Shown one piece after another: positions 35,033-44,111 of a stretch of DNA of 64,000 nucleotides. Origin of the DNA: Reinekea forsetii (lineage in GTDB: Bacteria > Pseudomonadota > Gammaproteobacteria > Pseudomonadales > Natronospirillaceae). The translations under genes and the position numbers were made by a program. Below the pieces are notes generated by a model. The model made no database searches. It had not been told where the DNA came from and was given only the letters and a program-made list of their open reading frames with translations. Where the stretch lies: positions 2,766,001 to 2,830,000 of the forward strand of contig NZ_CP011797.1 of NCBI RefSeq assembly GCF_002795845.1. Direction: 5' to 3'. Position 1 is the first letter of the stretch; each line of letters begins with the position of its first letter.

Positions 35033-37447
35033 ATGCATTATTCAATCAAAATTAGGCGCTTATTAGCAGGCCTTGTTGTCCTGCTAACGCTTGCTTTCTC
35101 CTCCTGTTCTTTTTTACCTACCCAGGGCGATTACTCAGCAGAAAGCACTTCCGGCGTGCCGAAGCTATACCTCTGGCAAAACAAAAATTCTGATTCTAAT
35201 AATGAAGTCACCCTAAAACTGGTGGTCAGGATTGGTAGCCTGCAAGAAACCGATAGCCAATTGGGCTATGCACACTTTGTCGAGCACATGGCCTTCAATG
35301 GCAGTGCCAAGTTTCCAGACGGAGCCCTCCAGACACGACTCAAAGAGCTCGGTCTGAGCATTGGTGCCCATTCGAATGCCGTCACCACATTTGACCGAAC
35401 GGTCTATACGCTAGATCTGAAATCCGCCAATACAGACAAGCTTGCCGGTGCCGTCGAGATTTTAAGCGAGTGGGTCAGTGCGATCGAATTCAGCGAGATC
35501 GGGGTTAAGCAGGAAAAGGACGTTTTGCTTCAAGAGTTGGGTCGCGCAGCCGACGCGGAAACTGTCACGGCGCAGGCATTTCAAGGTCGTTACGCCGGCA
35601 CGCAGCAGCTTAATCGGAAACCTATAGGGACAGCAGAGAGCATACAGAGCGCGACGCCTGCCTTGCTGACAGCGTTCTACAAAAAATGGTACGTCGCCGA
35701 AAATATGGCCATTATTATCGCAGGCGATATCAACACTGACTTTACGCAAGGGATTTTTGATCAATACTTTCAGCCTAACAGCACCAGCACCTATATTGAG
35801 CCAACAGCCTACCCTATCAACTTCAGTAACTCTGCCAATTATTTGCTATTTTCAGACCAGTTCACCCAGACCAATAGTGTCGGGCTAAACTTTATCACCG
35901 CAATCGAACCCATTAGCCAAACAGACGACTACCTTCCGATGCTGGCATGGCAAGCAGGCTTGGATATCTGGTTAGATAGAGTCGATGAATCGGCCCATAG
36001 ACAAAATTTGGAATTGTCCGCCGGCTATGATTGGGAACACCCCGATACCACACAACGCATTGTCACGTTAAGGGCCGACGTACCAGACGGTAAATTCCAA
36101 CAGGTTATTAGCCTACTTGAGACTGAACGACTCTCACTGATCCGCAACGGCATCAGCCAATTCGAATTAGATCAGTTGCGCACTGCCTGGCTGGAACATG
36201 AGCAGGCTCAACAGGATTCTGCCGACCACCTTGCCAATCAACTGGAGCTGTTGTTTCTCGATGGTTGGCCAGTCAGAGGTCAGAAAAAATGGCTCAAGGC
36301 ACTCAAAAGAGAGTTGCCAAACTTGACCACCGATGATGTGCAAAACGCCTTCAAGCAGGTGACCGATACACAGCACCGTATTCGCATACTAACTAAACCC
36401 GCAGCGGCGGCGCCGAGCGAAGAGCAGGTGAGAGAATGGCTCACGAGCGTGAGTTTAGCGACGGCTGTAGTACCAAACCAAGGCGATGAATTACCCCAGT
36501 TGGACTTAGAGATCGCACCCAAACCATCTTATGGCGTGAGCTCCAAAAAAGAATATGATAATGAGGTTACCGAATGGTCACTCGGCAACGGCATGACGAT
36601 CCGGCATCGGTACGATAATAATTATGAGGGCGTTGAATTTAATTTGGCCGGCCTGGGTGGACTCGCGGCCGTCAGCCCGGCTGAAACTCCCAGTGCTCGC
36701 CATGCCACGACCGTCCTGAACCGGGCGGGCTTACGCAACCTAGACGCATTCGAGCTTGAGCAATGGCTTAACGAAAACGATATGTCGATATTTCCAAGCT
36801 ACACCTTGTCCAGCCGAGGCTTGTACGGTTACTCGCCCTCGGAGCGTGCCATGGATTGGTTGAGGTTATTGCATATCGCTTTAACAGAGGGGAGATTCCC
36901 GGCGGCGACCGTTCAAGCGGTGCAGCAGGCACAGGTTACGCTTCGTTTTCAACTGCCCAGAGGCGCCATCCAAGTTGCTCAGAATGAATGGCATCCGCTG
37001 TTAAATAACTGGCTCAGCGAGGCCCTATTTCAAAATCTGCGCGAGGAACTGGGCTTAGTCTACGCCATCAATAACTGGTTAAAGGCTGACTCTCTGGATT
37101 GGCCAGTTTACAGCTTGGTTATCGCCTCCGATGTCGCACCGGAACAGGTTGAAGACTATGTTGCTGCAGTGCAGTCGCTACTCGACGCTCTGATCCAACA
37201 GCCCCCAGACAGCGCAACGATCCAAGGTTGGATGCAAACAATCCATGCCGACTCAGCCACCTTTATAGAGTCCACTGAGAATCAAGCACTGCTACTGGCA
37301 CGCGCCGAGGAGTTTGAACGGTCAGTCAGCGATGTGATCAAGCCTTTTGATCCAGATACAACGCTAACCGGCCAGGATTTAGCAGACCTATTAGCCCAGT
37401 TTAGAAACGACCCGGCTATTCTGGTGCAGTATATATGGTTGCCTTGA
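35033..37447 (+). CDS. M16 family zinc metallopeptidase, exported
   Basis: 804 residues. The N-terminal membrane segment (LLAGLVVLLTLAFSSC) ends in a possible lipobox Cys at 25, so it may be a lipoprotein. The M16 inverted zinc motif HFVEH is at 81-85, with the third ligand Glu161 in VKQEKDVLLQE, the normal spacing. A second, inactive M16 half follows (about 500-800, including LFQNLREELGLVYAI). M16 enzymes degrade peptides inside a closed chamber; the periplasmic or outer-membrane site here is inferred. AAGGAAAGCC precedes the ATG. Monocistronic. Confidence 0.92.
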   Translation: MHYSIKIRRLLAGLVVLLTLAFSSCSFLPTQGDYSAESTSGVPKLYLWQNKNSDSNNEVTLKLVVRIGSLQETDSQLGYAHFVEHMAFNGSAKFPDGALQTRLKELGLSIGAHSNAVTTFDRTVYTLDLKSANTDKLAGAVEILSEWVSAIEFSEIGVKQEKDVLLQELGRAADAETVTAQAFQGRYAGTQQLNRKPIGTAESIQSATPALLTAFYKKWYVAENMAIIIAGDINTDFTQGIFDQYFQPNSTSTYIEPTAYPINFSNSANYLLFSDQFTQTNSVGLNFITAIEPISQTDDYLPMLAWQAGLDIWLDRVDESAHRQNLELSAGYDWEHPDTTQRIVTLRADVPDGKFQQVISLLETERLSLIRNGISQFELDQLRTAWLEHEQAQQDSADHLANQLELLFLDGWPVRGQKKWLKALKRELPNLTTDDVQNAFKQVTDTQHRIRILTKPAAAAPSEEQVREWLTSVSLATAVVPNQGDELPQLDLEIAPKPSYGVSSKKEYDNEVTEWSLGNGMTIRHRYDNNYEGVEFNLAGLGGLAAVSPAETPSARHATTVLNRAGLRNLDAFELEQWLNENDMSIFPSYTLSSRGLYGYSPSERAMDWLRLLHIALTEGRFPAATVQAVQQAQVTLRFQLPRGAIQVAQNEWHPLLNNWLSEALFQNLREELGLVYAINNWLKADSLDWPVYSLVIASDVAPEQVEDYVAAVQSLLDALIQQPPDSATIQGWMQTIHADSATFIESTENQALLLARAEEFERSVSDVIKPFDPDTTLTGQDLADLLAQFRNDPAILVQYIWLP

Positions 37448-38084
37448 GTCGGGGAGACTCAAGTGCGATCCAAATAGCCTGGCAAGACCTTACTGAGCGA
37501 TTGAATAAGTAAAGGCGATACTAGGTTGTGCATTAATAAGCAGTATCGATCTACTGAGCGTTGTTTTCAGAACCAATCGATCGGCCGCTGGCAATGGTTT
37601 TAAATCTGGTTTTTTCTGATAAATAAGAAACAGGGCGCACATTTTATTTCTTAAATTTGAGCGCCCTGACTTGCTCGCCTTAGGCGCCTTTTGAAAAAAG
37701 GCGTCGATATTGATTAAGAATTAAAATGACCGATAGAGGAACTTATGACCGCCTTAAGCGATTTAATATTTCTGCCATTTTCGCCGACTCCAGTTGTTAA
37801 AATAAATAACTATTGCCGTTAAAAATTATTTTTATTTTTAACAATAAAGATTAGCAAAATACTCGAAAAACCCTAACTGCAAACGCGCACATACTTGCCC
37901 ACACCCCCCCCTATACCAATAATCAGCAATACACCCAATGAATACCGAACACTTAGTTCAAATATCTACAGGTTAGGGTTATTTTCATTAATAACGACTG
38001 AATGTGTTAATTTTCGTCGACTATCTAAAATATTCCGTTATAATCCCGCGCTTAAATTACGCACTTAATTAGCGGAGCAACACC
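37448..38084. other. 637-bp intergenic region with two hairpins
   Basis: No supported gene. CAGGGCGC/GCGCCCTG (37630-37667) forms a long-loop stem. CGCCTTTT/AAAAGGCG (37685-37703) forms a tight hairpin, probably ending the M16 transcript. A 25-codon reading frame at 37745 (AGAGGA before ATG) is too short to support. A run of eight C residues starts at 37904. From about 37790 on it is strongly AT-rich and leads into the next promoter. Confidence 0.5.
38039..38044 (+). promoter_or_regulatory. -10 box of the SEC-C protein promoter
   Basis: A perfect TATAAT, 40 bp upstream of the start codon. No convincing -35 box at 17 bp spacing, so an activator or extended element may be needed. Confidence 0.45.
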
Positions 38085-38417
38085 ATGCACGATCTTTATT
38101 ATAAAGGGCGCATCCATACCAGAGAAAATTATGTAAAATCGGGTGATAATTTTGAGCGCACCGCTAAGCTTGGCACAGCGAAAAATCCACTAACACTTGT
38201 GGTGAATAGCGATGAGAGAAAAAGTGAACTAGAAAAGCTAGTTGCTGACAATGAAGCATTTGCTAATATTTCGGTAGATAACGCAGTAGACGAAAACATC
38301 AGTGAGCTTGACGCTATAGTAAATAAATTGATCACCAGCAAGGCCGCCAAAACTCCTAACCGCAATGATCCTTGTTCATGCGATAGCGGCAAGAAATATA
38401 AAAAATGCTGTGGTTGA
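38085..38417 (+). CDS. PBPRA1643 family SWIM/SEC-C metal-binding protein
   Basis: A 110-residue protein. The N-terminal pattern YYKGRIHTRENYV and LGTAKNPLTLVVNSDERK, followed by FANI and ELD blocks, is that of the PBPRA1643 family. The C-terminus NRNDPCSCDSGKKYKKCCG is the SEC-C zinc motif (CxC...CC), as at the SecA C-terminus. One motif residue differs from the usual CxCGSGKK: Asp replaces Gly after the second Cys. Function unknown. CGGAGCAACACC precedes the ATG. Confidence 0.9.
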   Translation: MHDLYYKGRIHTRENYVKSGDNFERTAKLGTAKNPLTLVVNSDERKSELEKLVADNEAFANISVDNAVDENISELDAIVNKLITSKAAKTPNRNDPCSCDSGKKYKKCCG

Positions 38418-38743
38418 TATTTTACTTAGGTTGCAGTAAATAATCACAGCACCCAACCTTCAATAGTCACTGCATCGGCAACAACGTTAATGTTTATTTT
38501 TATGGCAAACCAGAGGAGGATTGATGCACCTCTTTTGATTATTATTTCGATAAGAACCCTTCCGTCGACTCGACTCTCCAATATTCAAAGCGCCTCCACT
38601 TTAAGCCTATCATTAACAATCTACACAATGGTAAGTAGCACCTACCACTACAATACTAAAACAACTATGGCGAATAGTAAGCATGGGTTATGCGTGATGA
38701 GCCGGTTAATTTACCTGTATTTATGCTCCCTTCCCCAAAAACG
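38418..38743. other. Intergenic region between the SEC-C gene and the tRNA repeat array
   Basis: About 325 bp of low-GC sequence with no supported gene. A 98-codon frame crosses it but has no ribosome site, no recognisable domain, and runs into the terminator palindrome. Confidence 0.5.
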
Positions 38744-38766
38744 AAAAAAATGTTGTGATCACAACA
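38744..38766 (-). terminator. Distal terminator of the tRNA-fMet repeat transcript
   Basis: On the minus strand the perfect palindrome TGTTGTGATCACAACA (38751-38766) is followed by seven T residues, forming an intrinsic terminator past the last repeat. A second stem, TCGCG/CGCGA (38774-38791), lies just before it. Confidence 0.7.
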
Positions 38767-38809
38767 CAAAAGGTCGCGATAAATAGCGCGAGTAACGTCG
38801 GGTCTTAAT

Positions 38810-39475
38810 TGGTAGCGGCGGTGCGACGATTCGCGGCCGGAAGGTGCCGATGAGTCGCGGTAGCTTTTCTCGACCCATAAGAAAAAAACCGCTAACCTTT
38901 CGGCTAGCGGTTTTTTAAATTGGTAGCGGCGGTGCGACGATTCGCGGCCGGAAGGTACCAATGAGTCGCAGTAACTTTTCTCAACCCATAAGAAAAAACC
39001 CGACGTTAGTTACCTAACGTCGGGTTTTAATTGGTAGCGGCGGTGCGACGATTCGCGGCCGGAAGGTGCCGATGAGTCGCGGTAGCTTTTCTCGACCCAT
39101 AAGAAAAAAACCGCTAACCTTTCGGCTAGCGGTTTTTTAAATTGGTAGCGGCGGTGCGACGATTCGCGGCCGGAAGGTGCCGATGAGTCGCGGTAGCTTT
39201 TCTCGACCCATAAGAAAAAAACCGCTAACCTTTCGGCTAGCGGTTTTTTAAATTGGTAGCGGCGGTGCGACGATTCGCGGCCGGAAGGTACCAATGAGTC
39301 GCAGTAACTTTTCTCGACCCATAAGAAAAAACCCGACGTTAGTTACCTAACGTCGGGTCTTAATTGGTAGCGGCGGTGCGACGATTCGCGGCCGGAAGGT
39401 GCCGATGAGTCGCGGTAGCTTTTCTCGACCCATAAGAAAAAACCCGACGTTAGTTACCTAACGTCGGGTCTTAAT
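38810..39475 (-). repeat. Six tandem 111-bp repeats downstream of tRNA-fMet, each with an intrinsic terminator
   Basis: GGTAGCGGCGG begins copies at 38811, 38922, 39033, 39144, 39255 and 39366, exactly 111 bp apart. The tRNA CCA end (39477) is in the same register. In the transcribed (minus) direction each copy has a terminator hairpin with a GNRA tetraloop plus T-run, a spacer, then an about 55-nt body ending CCGCTACCA, the last nine bases of the tRNA. There are two body types and two terminator types, T1 (CCGCTAGCC-GAAA) and T2 (CCCGACGTTAG-GTAA), in mixed combinations. The body can fold GCGAC/GTCGC and CGGC/GCCG. The design resembles the 178-bp tyrT repeats of E. coli, but the sequence is different. 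Confidence 0.92.
39437..39468 (-). terminator. First terminator after tRNA-fMet (T2 type)
   Basis: CCCGACGTTAG pairs with CTAACGTCGGG (11 bp) around a GTAA loop, then TTTTTT. It starts eight bases after the tRNA CCA end. Equivalent hairpins lie in each of the downstream repeats. Confidence 0.9.
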
Positions 39476-39552
<77 letters not shown>

Positions 39553-39601
39553 TCAAACTGTTCTGAGAGGCTAGTAGCTCAATGCCCCTCAACTGATGCG
39601 T

Positions 39602-39629
39602 ATACTACGGGGTTCTCATTTTAAGTCAA
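39602..39629 (-). promoter_or_regulatory. Promoter of tRNA-fMet
   Basis: On the minus strand TTGACT (39629-39624) and TAGTAT (39607-39602) are 16 bp apart. The mature tRNA 5' end is about 50 bp downstream of the -10 box. Confidence 0.65.
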
Positions 39630-39655
39630 CTAACTTTTTGATTTATTTAGGTTTT

Positions 39656-42415
39656 TTATTTTAACCAGCGTTTTCGGGCAGCGAGCATTCGAGCCTCCAA
39701 GGCATTATAAGCGTCTTGTTTCACGGCACCCTGGGCCAGCCATTCGACCACCAATTGGTTGATATCGGCATCGGTGGTGACGGCGCCCATGCTGGTCGCC
39801 AGACGGTGCACCTTGAGCTGCATCCGGATGGTTGCGTCCTCGGCCGGGCTCTCACTCTGGGTCATAATTTCCAGGTCAATGGTCTTCTCATGCAGGGTCT
39901 GTTGATTCAGATCCTCCACCGGCTGGTGCCAGCCGGTTAGTGCCTGTATGAGTGGCTTGGCTGGATCGGGTATGGTCAGGCTCTGCCAAGCGGCTCGAGA
40001 CTCGGCGTCGCTCTGGCCACTAAACCGGGCTGACCGGACCCAGGCAAACAGGGCCTGCCAATCCTGGTCGGTCAGTTCGACCCGCTTTTGGGTCCGGGCG
40101 GCATCAAAGGCATTGCACAAATCCTGATACTGGGTCGACATTCGCTGGTAGTGCGCCTTGGGCAATGTGCCCAGGGCGAGGAACTGTTGTTTGAACTGGG
40201 CAAAGTCATCGGCATGGGCTAACAATTCCGCCGAGTCAACAATCGAGGCCATCTTGCCGAGCAACAAATCAGCCTGTTCCTTGTTCACTTCCAGGTCGGC
40301 CTTGAAGGCAATAACCTGCTCGTCTTTACGCGCAAAAATCTGGTCGCACACTTTACGGAAGTCTAACCATAGAGTCTGCTCGTCTCTGCGGCCGACCATG
40401 CCTATGGCCTTCCACTGTTGCTGTAATTTTTTAACCTGGTCGGTGGCCGAGCGAATATCCTCTTGCGTCAATAAGACCTTGGCCTGTTCGATAATGGCTA
40501 CCTTACTGGCTTTATAGACGGCTTGCTCCTGACGCAGTCGATCAAACAGGGTGCGATGGGATTTATCGAATGCCTGTTGCAGCGCCCTATTGGCAATCCG
40601 ATCCACAGGGGTGTACTTAGTCCAGTCGTTACGAGCGATCTGCAAGACTCGGTCTATCTCTTTAATATCCGGGTTTTGCCAATCGACTAGCTGACAATAG
40701 ACTTCAAGCTGTTCCACCACCTCTTTGCGCTTGCTTAGGTTCACTTCGCGCAGATGACGCTGCTCGGTAAAAAACTCGCGGCACGGCTCATAGGCCAGTT
40801 GGGCTAGGCGATGAAACTCCTCCCATAGATCTTGCTGCTGATCCTGCAGACCTCGACTCAGGGTTTTCCACTCGTCCTGCATATCCCGAATCGATTGGGC
40901 ACGGAATTCTGGATCGAGCGATTGCTCCGTCAGGGCCGTCATGCGTCGAATCAAGGCTTCCTTTTTTGGCAACACGGCAAAGGCTTGCCAATCGCGCAGC
41001 TTGGCCAAGGCTGCGGTGGTTTCGTCAAGTTGTTTGTGCACACCGGCGTGATGACTTAGATCAAAGTCCTTGAGCAGGTCTTCGACGCCGTGATACAGAC
41101 CCGAGGCGCGCCGAATTTGGCCCTCCTGGACAGCCGATAGACAACTGCGCAGCTGGCCACGAATGGCACGCACCTGACTCATTTCCTGCTGCCGGTGCGC
41201 GGTCAGGTTTTCTTGATAGCGCTGCAGCCCCTGACGCAGCGCGATGACAACCTCAGGTGACTCGGTGCTGATGACAGGCGCCATCTCGTGCAGCCAATCC
41301 TCCAACTCATGCACCAACTTGTCTGCCGATTTGCCGTCGACCAGGAGTTGGTCGGGTATGGTCGCCAGTTCACCGTGCTGTGCGATCAATTTGCTTAGTT
41401 TGGGCAGGCCCAAGCTATAGCTCCGGCAGGCCTGTCGAAAAGCCTCGGCGTCGGCCTTGATCACCGCGCCCAGGGGCTCGGACTGTTGCCATTGAGCTTG
41501 CATCTCATCGAGAAAATGCTCGGCTGCGGCGATTTTTTCAGCACTGAAATCGCCAACCTCAATAAACTGACACATCCATTTAACCAATGCCTCGACCATC
41601 GGCTGTCGATCGATTGCCGGCAACTCGGCCGCAATGGGTTCCGCTTCCGGCTCTAGAGCAAGGTCAGTACTCAGTATGGCCTCAATTGGGGCCGCGTTAT
41701 CGTCTAGCGCGGACGCTTCAGGGTCGGTAGGGACCGATGCCGATTTGGGCTTGACCGGGGTGAATACCGCCTGAGCCACTGCGCGGTTAACTTCAAACTC
41801 GGCCTGGAGCACGTCCGAAATATTCTTGAGCTCGCCCCACTGTTCCAATAAGCCCTTGTATTTGGCGATATACATCGGCTCGAGGGACCCATGCGCCAGT
41901 CGCCTCATGGCGTCCAACACCGCCTCTTGCTTATCCAGTAAGGCTTGGGCGGCCTTCTTATCCGTCGCTAGGCGATCGAGCTTATCGGTCGCAATACGAT
42001 GGACAGATTTATCCTTACCCTTGGTTTCTTTTGCCAGGGCGGCCAGTAAGTCGGCATCGGTCAGTTCCGTGGCGGCCACTTTGCGCACCGAGGCCATATG
42101 GCCAGTCAGCGCTATATCGTGCCATTGCACTTGGCTGACAGCCTCGGTCGGCTGCCCGTGCTGGACTAAAAACATTATGCCCGGCAAGCCGGTCAGGTGA
42201 GCACTTACTTCCGCCAAGCTATAGGTGCCCTGTTTAATCGCTTCGGTTAGTTGGGTCCATAAGGGCGCCTGGGCCTTGCCCGGCGCGCTGACAATTTTGG
42301 CTGCCAGCTCAGGCAGTGAATCGGCTTGCACAACGGCCGGTGCCGGAGTCGCTTTGGCCTTGGCTGGCGTGCCAGTGATGGGCGGTGATTTACGCGAAAA
42401 GAGCTTCTTAAACAT
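39656..42415 (-). CDS. DUF349 domain-containing protein
   Basis: A 919-residue cytosolic protein. A basic N-terminus (MFKKLFSRKSPP) and an Ala/Pro-rich linker precede a long, mostly helical body with repeated DUF349-type segments. Motifs such as QQQWKAIGMVGRRDEQTLWLDFR (positions about 665-690) and DEWKTLSRGL show the family W-K-x-x-G and D-x-L-W-x-x-F pattern. The middle is acidic (240-275). Function of the family is unknown; the helical repeats suggest a scaffold. The ATG at 42415 follows GTGGAGTATTGATC. Monocistronic, divergent from sbcB. Confidence 0.88.
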   Translation of the reverse strand: MFKKLFSRKSPPITGTPAKAKATPAPAVVQADSLPELAAKIVSAPGKAQAPLWTQLTEAIKQGTYSLAEVSAHLTGLPGIMFLVQHGQPTEAVSQVQWHDIALTGHMASVRKVAATELTDADLLAALAKETKGKDKSVHRIATDKLDRLATDKKAAQALLDKQEAVLDAMRRLAHGSLEPMYIAKYKGLLEQWGELKNISDVLQAEFEVNRAVAQAVFTPVKPKSASVPTDPEASALDDNAAPIEAILSTDLALEPEAEPIAAELPAIDRQPMVEALVKWMCQFIEVGDFSAEKIAAAEHFLDEMQAQWQQSEPLGAVIKADAEAFRQACRSYSLGLPKLSKLIAQHGELATIPDQLLVDGKSADKLVHELEDWLHEMAPVISTESPEVVIALRQGLQRYQENLTAHRQQEMSQVRAIRGQLRSCLSAVQEGQIRRASGLYHGVEDLLKDFDLSHHAGVHKQLDETTAALAKLRDWQAFAVLPKKEALIRRMTALTEQSLDPEFRAQSIRDMQDEWKTLSRGLQDQQQDLWEEFHRLAQLAYEPCREFFTEQRHLREVNLSKRKEVVEQLEVYCQLVDWQNPDIKEIDRVLQIARNDWTKYTPVDRIANRALQQAFDKSHRTLFDRLRQEQAVYKASKVAIIEQAKVLLTQEDIRSATDQVKKLQQQWKAIGMVGRRDEQTLWLDFRKVCDQIFARKDEQVIAFKADLEVNKEQADLLLGKMASIVDSAELLAHADDFAQFKQQFLALGTLPKAHYQRMSTQYQDLCNAFDAARTQKRVELTDQDWQALFAWVRSARFSGQSDAESRAAWQSLTIPDPAKPLIQALTGWHQPVEDLNQQTLHEKTIDLEIMTQSESPAEDATIRMQLKVHRLATSMGAVTTDADINQLVVEWLAQGAVKQDAYNALEARMLAARKRWLK

Positions 42416-42545
42416 GATCAATACTCCACAAAAAAAGGCCAGATAAACCGATCGGGGGGCGATCTCTCACCGGAAACTGTAAATTGGTAGAACTACGCGT
42501 TAGCATACCCTGAACGGAGATGGCGCGGAACAGGGTAACTCGACG

Positions 42546-44111
42546 ATGCAAACACCCCAATCAGGTGACATGACCCTACTATGGTATGACTACGAAACCT
42601 GGGGTGCCAACCCCCAGCGCGACCGCCTGGCGCAATTTGCCGCGGTGCGCACCGATCTGGAGCTGAATCCGATTGGCTCGCCCATCGATCTGCTCTGCCA
42701 ACCAGCACTCGACACCCTGGTGGATGCCGATGCGGTCGCCATTACCGGTTTATCGCCACTCGACTTGGCCGCGCGTGGCCTGTCAGAATGGGACTTTGCC
42801 CAACAGATTCATCAGCATTTGTCGCTCTCGGGCACCTGTTCGGTGGGCTATAACAGTATTCGCTTTGATGATGAATGTACCCGCTATTTACTCTATCGCA
42901 ATATGCTCGACCCCTATGCACGTGAATGGAAGAACGGTAATGCCCGCTGGGATCTGCTCGATGTAGTGCGCATGACCCATGCGTTGCGGCCCGATGGCAT
43001 CAATTGGCCGACGCGGGACGACGGCACACCCTCCTTCAAGCTCGAGCACCTGAGCGCGGCCAACGGCTTGGCGCATGCCAAAGCACACGATGCCGTCAGC
43101 GATGTCTTGGCGACCATCGCGCTGGCCAAGTTGATCAAGCAACGCCAACCCAAGCTATATGACTATGCTTTTAGCCTGCGTTCCAAACATCGGGTTCGTC
43201 AGCATATCGATATAGAGGGCCGGCAACCGCATCTGCATTTTTCCGGCAAGATCCCGGCGTTGGAACATTGCATGGGCATTGAAATCCCCCTAATGATGCA
43301 CCCGGAACGCAATAACGAGGTGATCGTTATCGATATCCGTAACGATCCCAGCTGGCTACTGGCCCACGACGCCCAAACGCTCAAGACCTGGCTGTACAGT
43401 AAGGCTGCTGATCTGCCCGAGGGTGCGACCCGACCGCCGTTCAAAACCGTGCACTTGAACCGCAGCCCGATGATCGCATCGATGACCCTGTTAGATGCCG
43501 TCACAGCAGAGCGGCTCGATGTCGACCTGGTCCGCATTCAGGTACATCAGGCCATAGTAGAGGCTCATCCGGAATTGCGTGCGCTGGCGCTGGCCGTCTT
43601 TACCGAACAAGACCGACGTGAGCCCCCTGCTGACCCTGAACATGCGCTCTATTCCGGCTTTATCGACGATCACGATCGCAACCTATTGAACCGAATGGCC
43701 AGTGACCGCATCCACAAAGAACGCTGGCTCGATGAAACCCATCTGCTGCACGATGATCGCTTACCACCTTTGGTCGAAAGCGCACTGGCGCGGAACTTCC
43801 CATCGGCGTTGAGCGATGCGCAGTTTGCCGGGTGGAAAAACAGCCGCCTCGGCGTGCTTGAGGATCCGGACCGAGGCCAAGCCTTAAGCATCTCGAGCGC
43901 GCTCGAGCGCGTCGCGGCAAAGCTGCTAGACTCACCGGAGCACGCCGCCTTACTCGACACCCAAGCGTATTTGCTGCAGCGCCAGAGCTATTGGTTCGGG
44001 GCCGCTCCTCTGGCGACTCATAAAGCGTCCGTTGAGGACTCGGCACCACCGGCCGAATCAGAAACGGACGCACCGGACAGCAACCTTAATGATCAAATGG
44101 ACTTATTTTAG
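42546..44111 (+). CDS. sbcB: Exodeoxyribonuclease I
   Basis: A 521-residue 3'-5' single-strand DNA exonuclease used in recombination and mismatch repair. The DnaQ-like DEDDh residues are visible in WYDYETWG (about 13-20), YNSIRFDDE (about 100) and HDAVSDVLAT (about 180). The remaining SH3-like and helical domains follow the E. coli order. Length fits (475 in E. coli, slightly longer here). The start may be 42546 or the ATG at 42570, which is preceded by AGGTGAC. Its TAG stop overlaps the GTG start of the next gene. Confidence 0.95.
   Translation: MQTPQSGDMTLLWYDYETWGANPQRDRLAQFAAVRTDLELNPIGSPIDLLCQPALDTLVDADAVAITGLSPLDLAARGLSEWDFAQQIHQHLSLSGTCSVGYNSIRFDDECTRYLLYRNMLDPYAREWKNGNARWDLLDVVRMTHALRPDGINWPTRDDGTPSFKLEHLSAANGLAHAKAHDAVSDVLATIALAKLIKQRQPKLYDYAFSLRSKHRVRQHIDIEGRQPHLHFSGKIPALEHCMGIEIPLMMHPERNNEVIVIDIRNDPSWLLAHDAQTLKTWLYSKAADLPEGATRPPFKTVHLNRSPMIASMTLLDAVTAERLDVDLVRIQVHQAIVEAHPELRALALAVFTEQDRREPPADPEHALYSGFIDDHDRNLLNRMASDRIHKERWLDETHLLHDDRLPPLVESALARNFPSALSDAQFAGWKNSRLGVLEDPDRGQALSISSALERVAAKLLDSPEHAALLDTQAYLLQRQSYWFGAAPLATHKASVEDSAPPAESETDAPDSNLNDQMDLF

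Noticed and set aside
38490-38786. 98-codon frame before the repeat array
   Set aside because: No ribosome site or domain, and it runs through the terminator palindrome.
38810-39475. CRISPR array
   Set aside because: Whole 111-bp units are repeated without unique spacers, each has a terminator, and no cas genes are nearby.
39366-39475. Additional tRNA genes in the repeats
   Set aside because: Only the last nine bases match the tRNA; there is no anticodon arm or acceptor stem.
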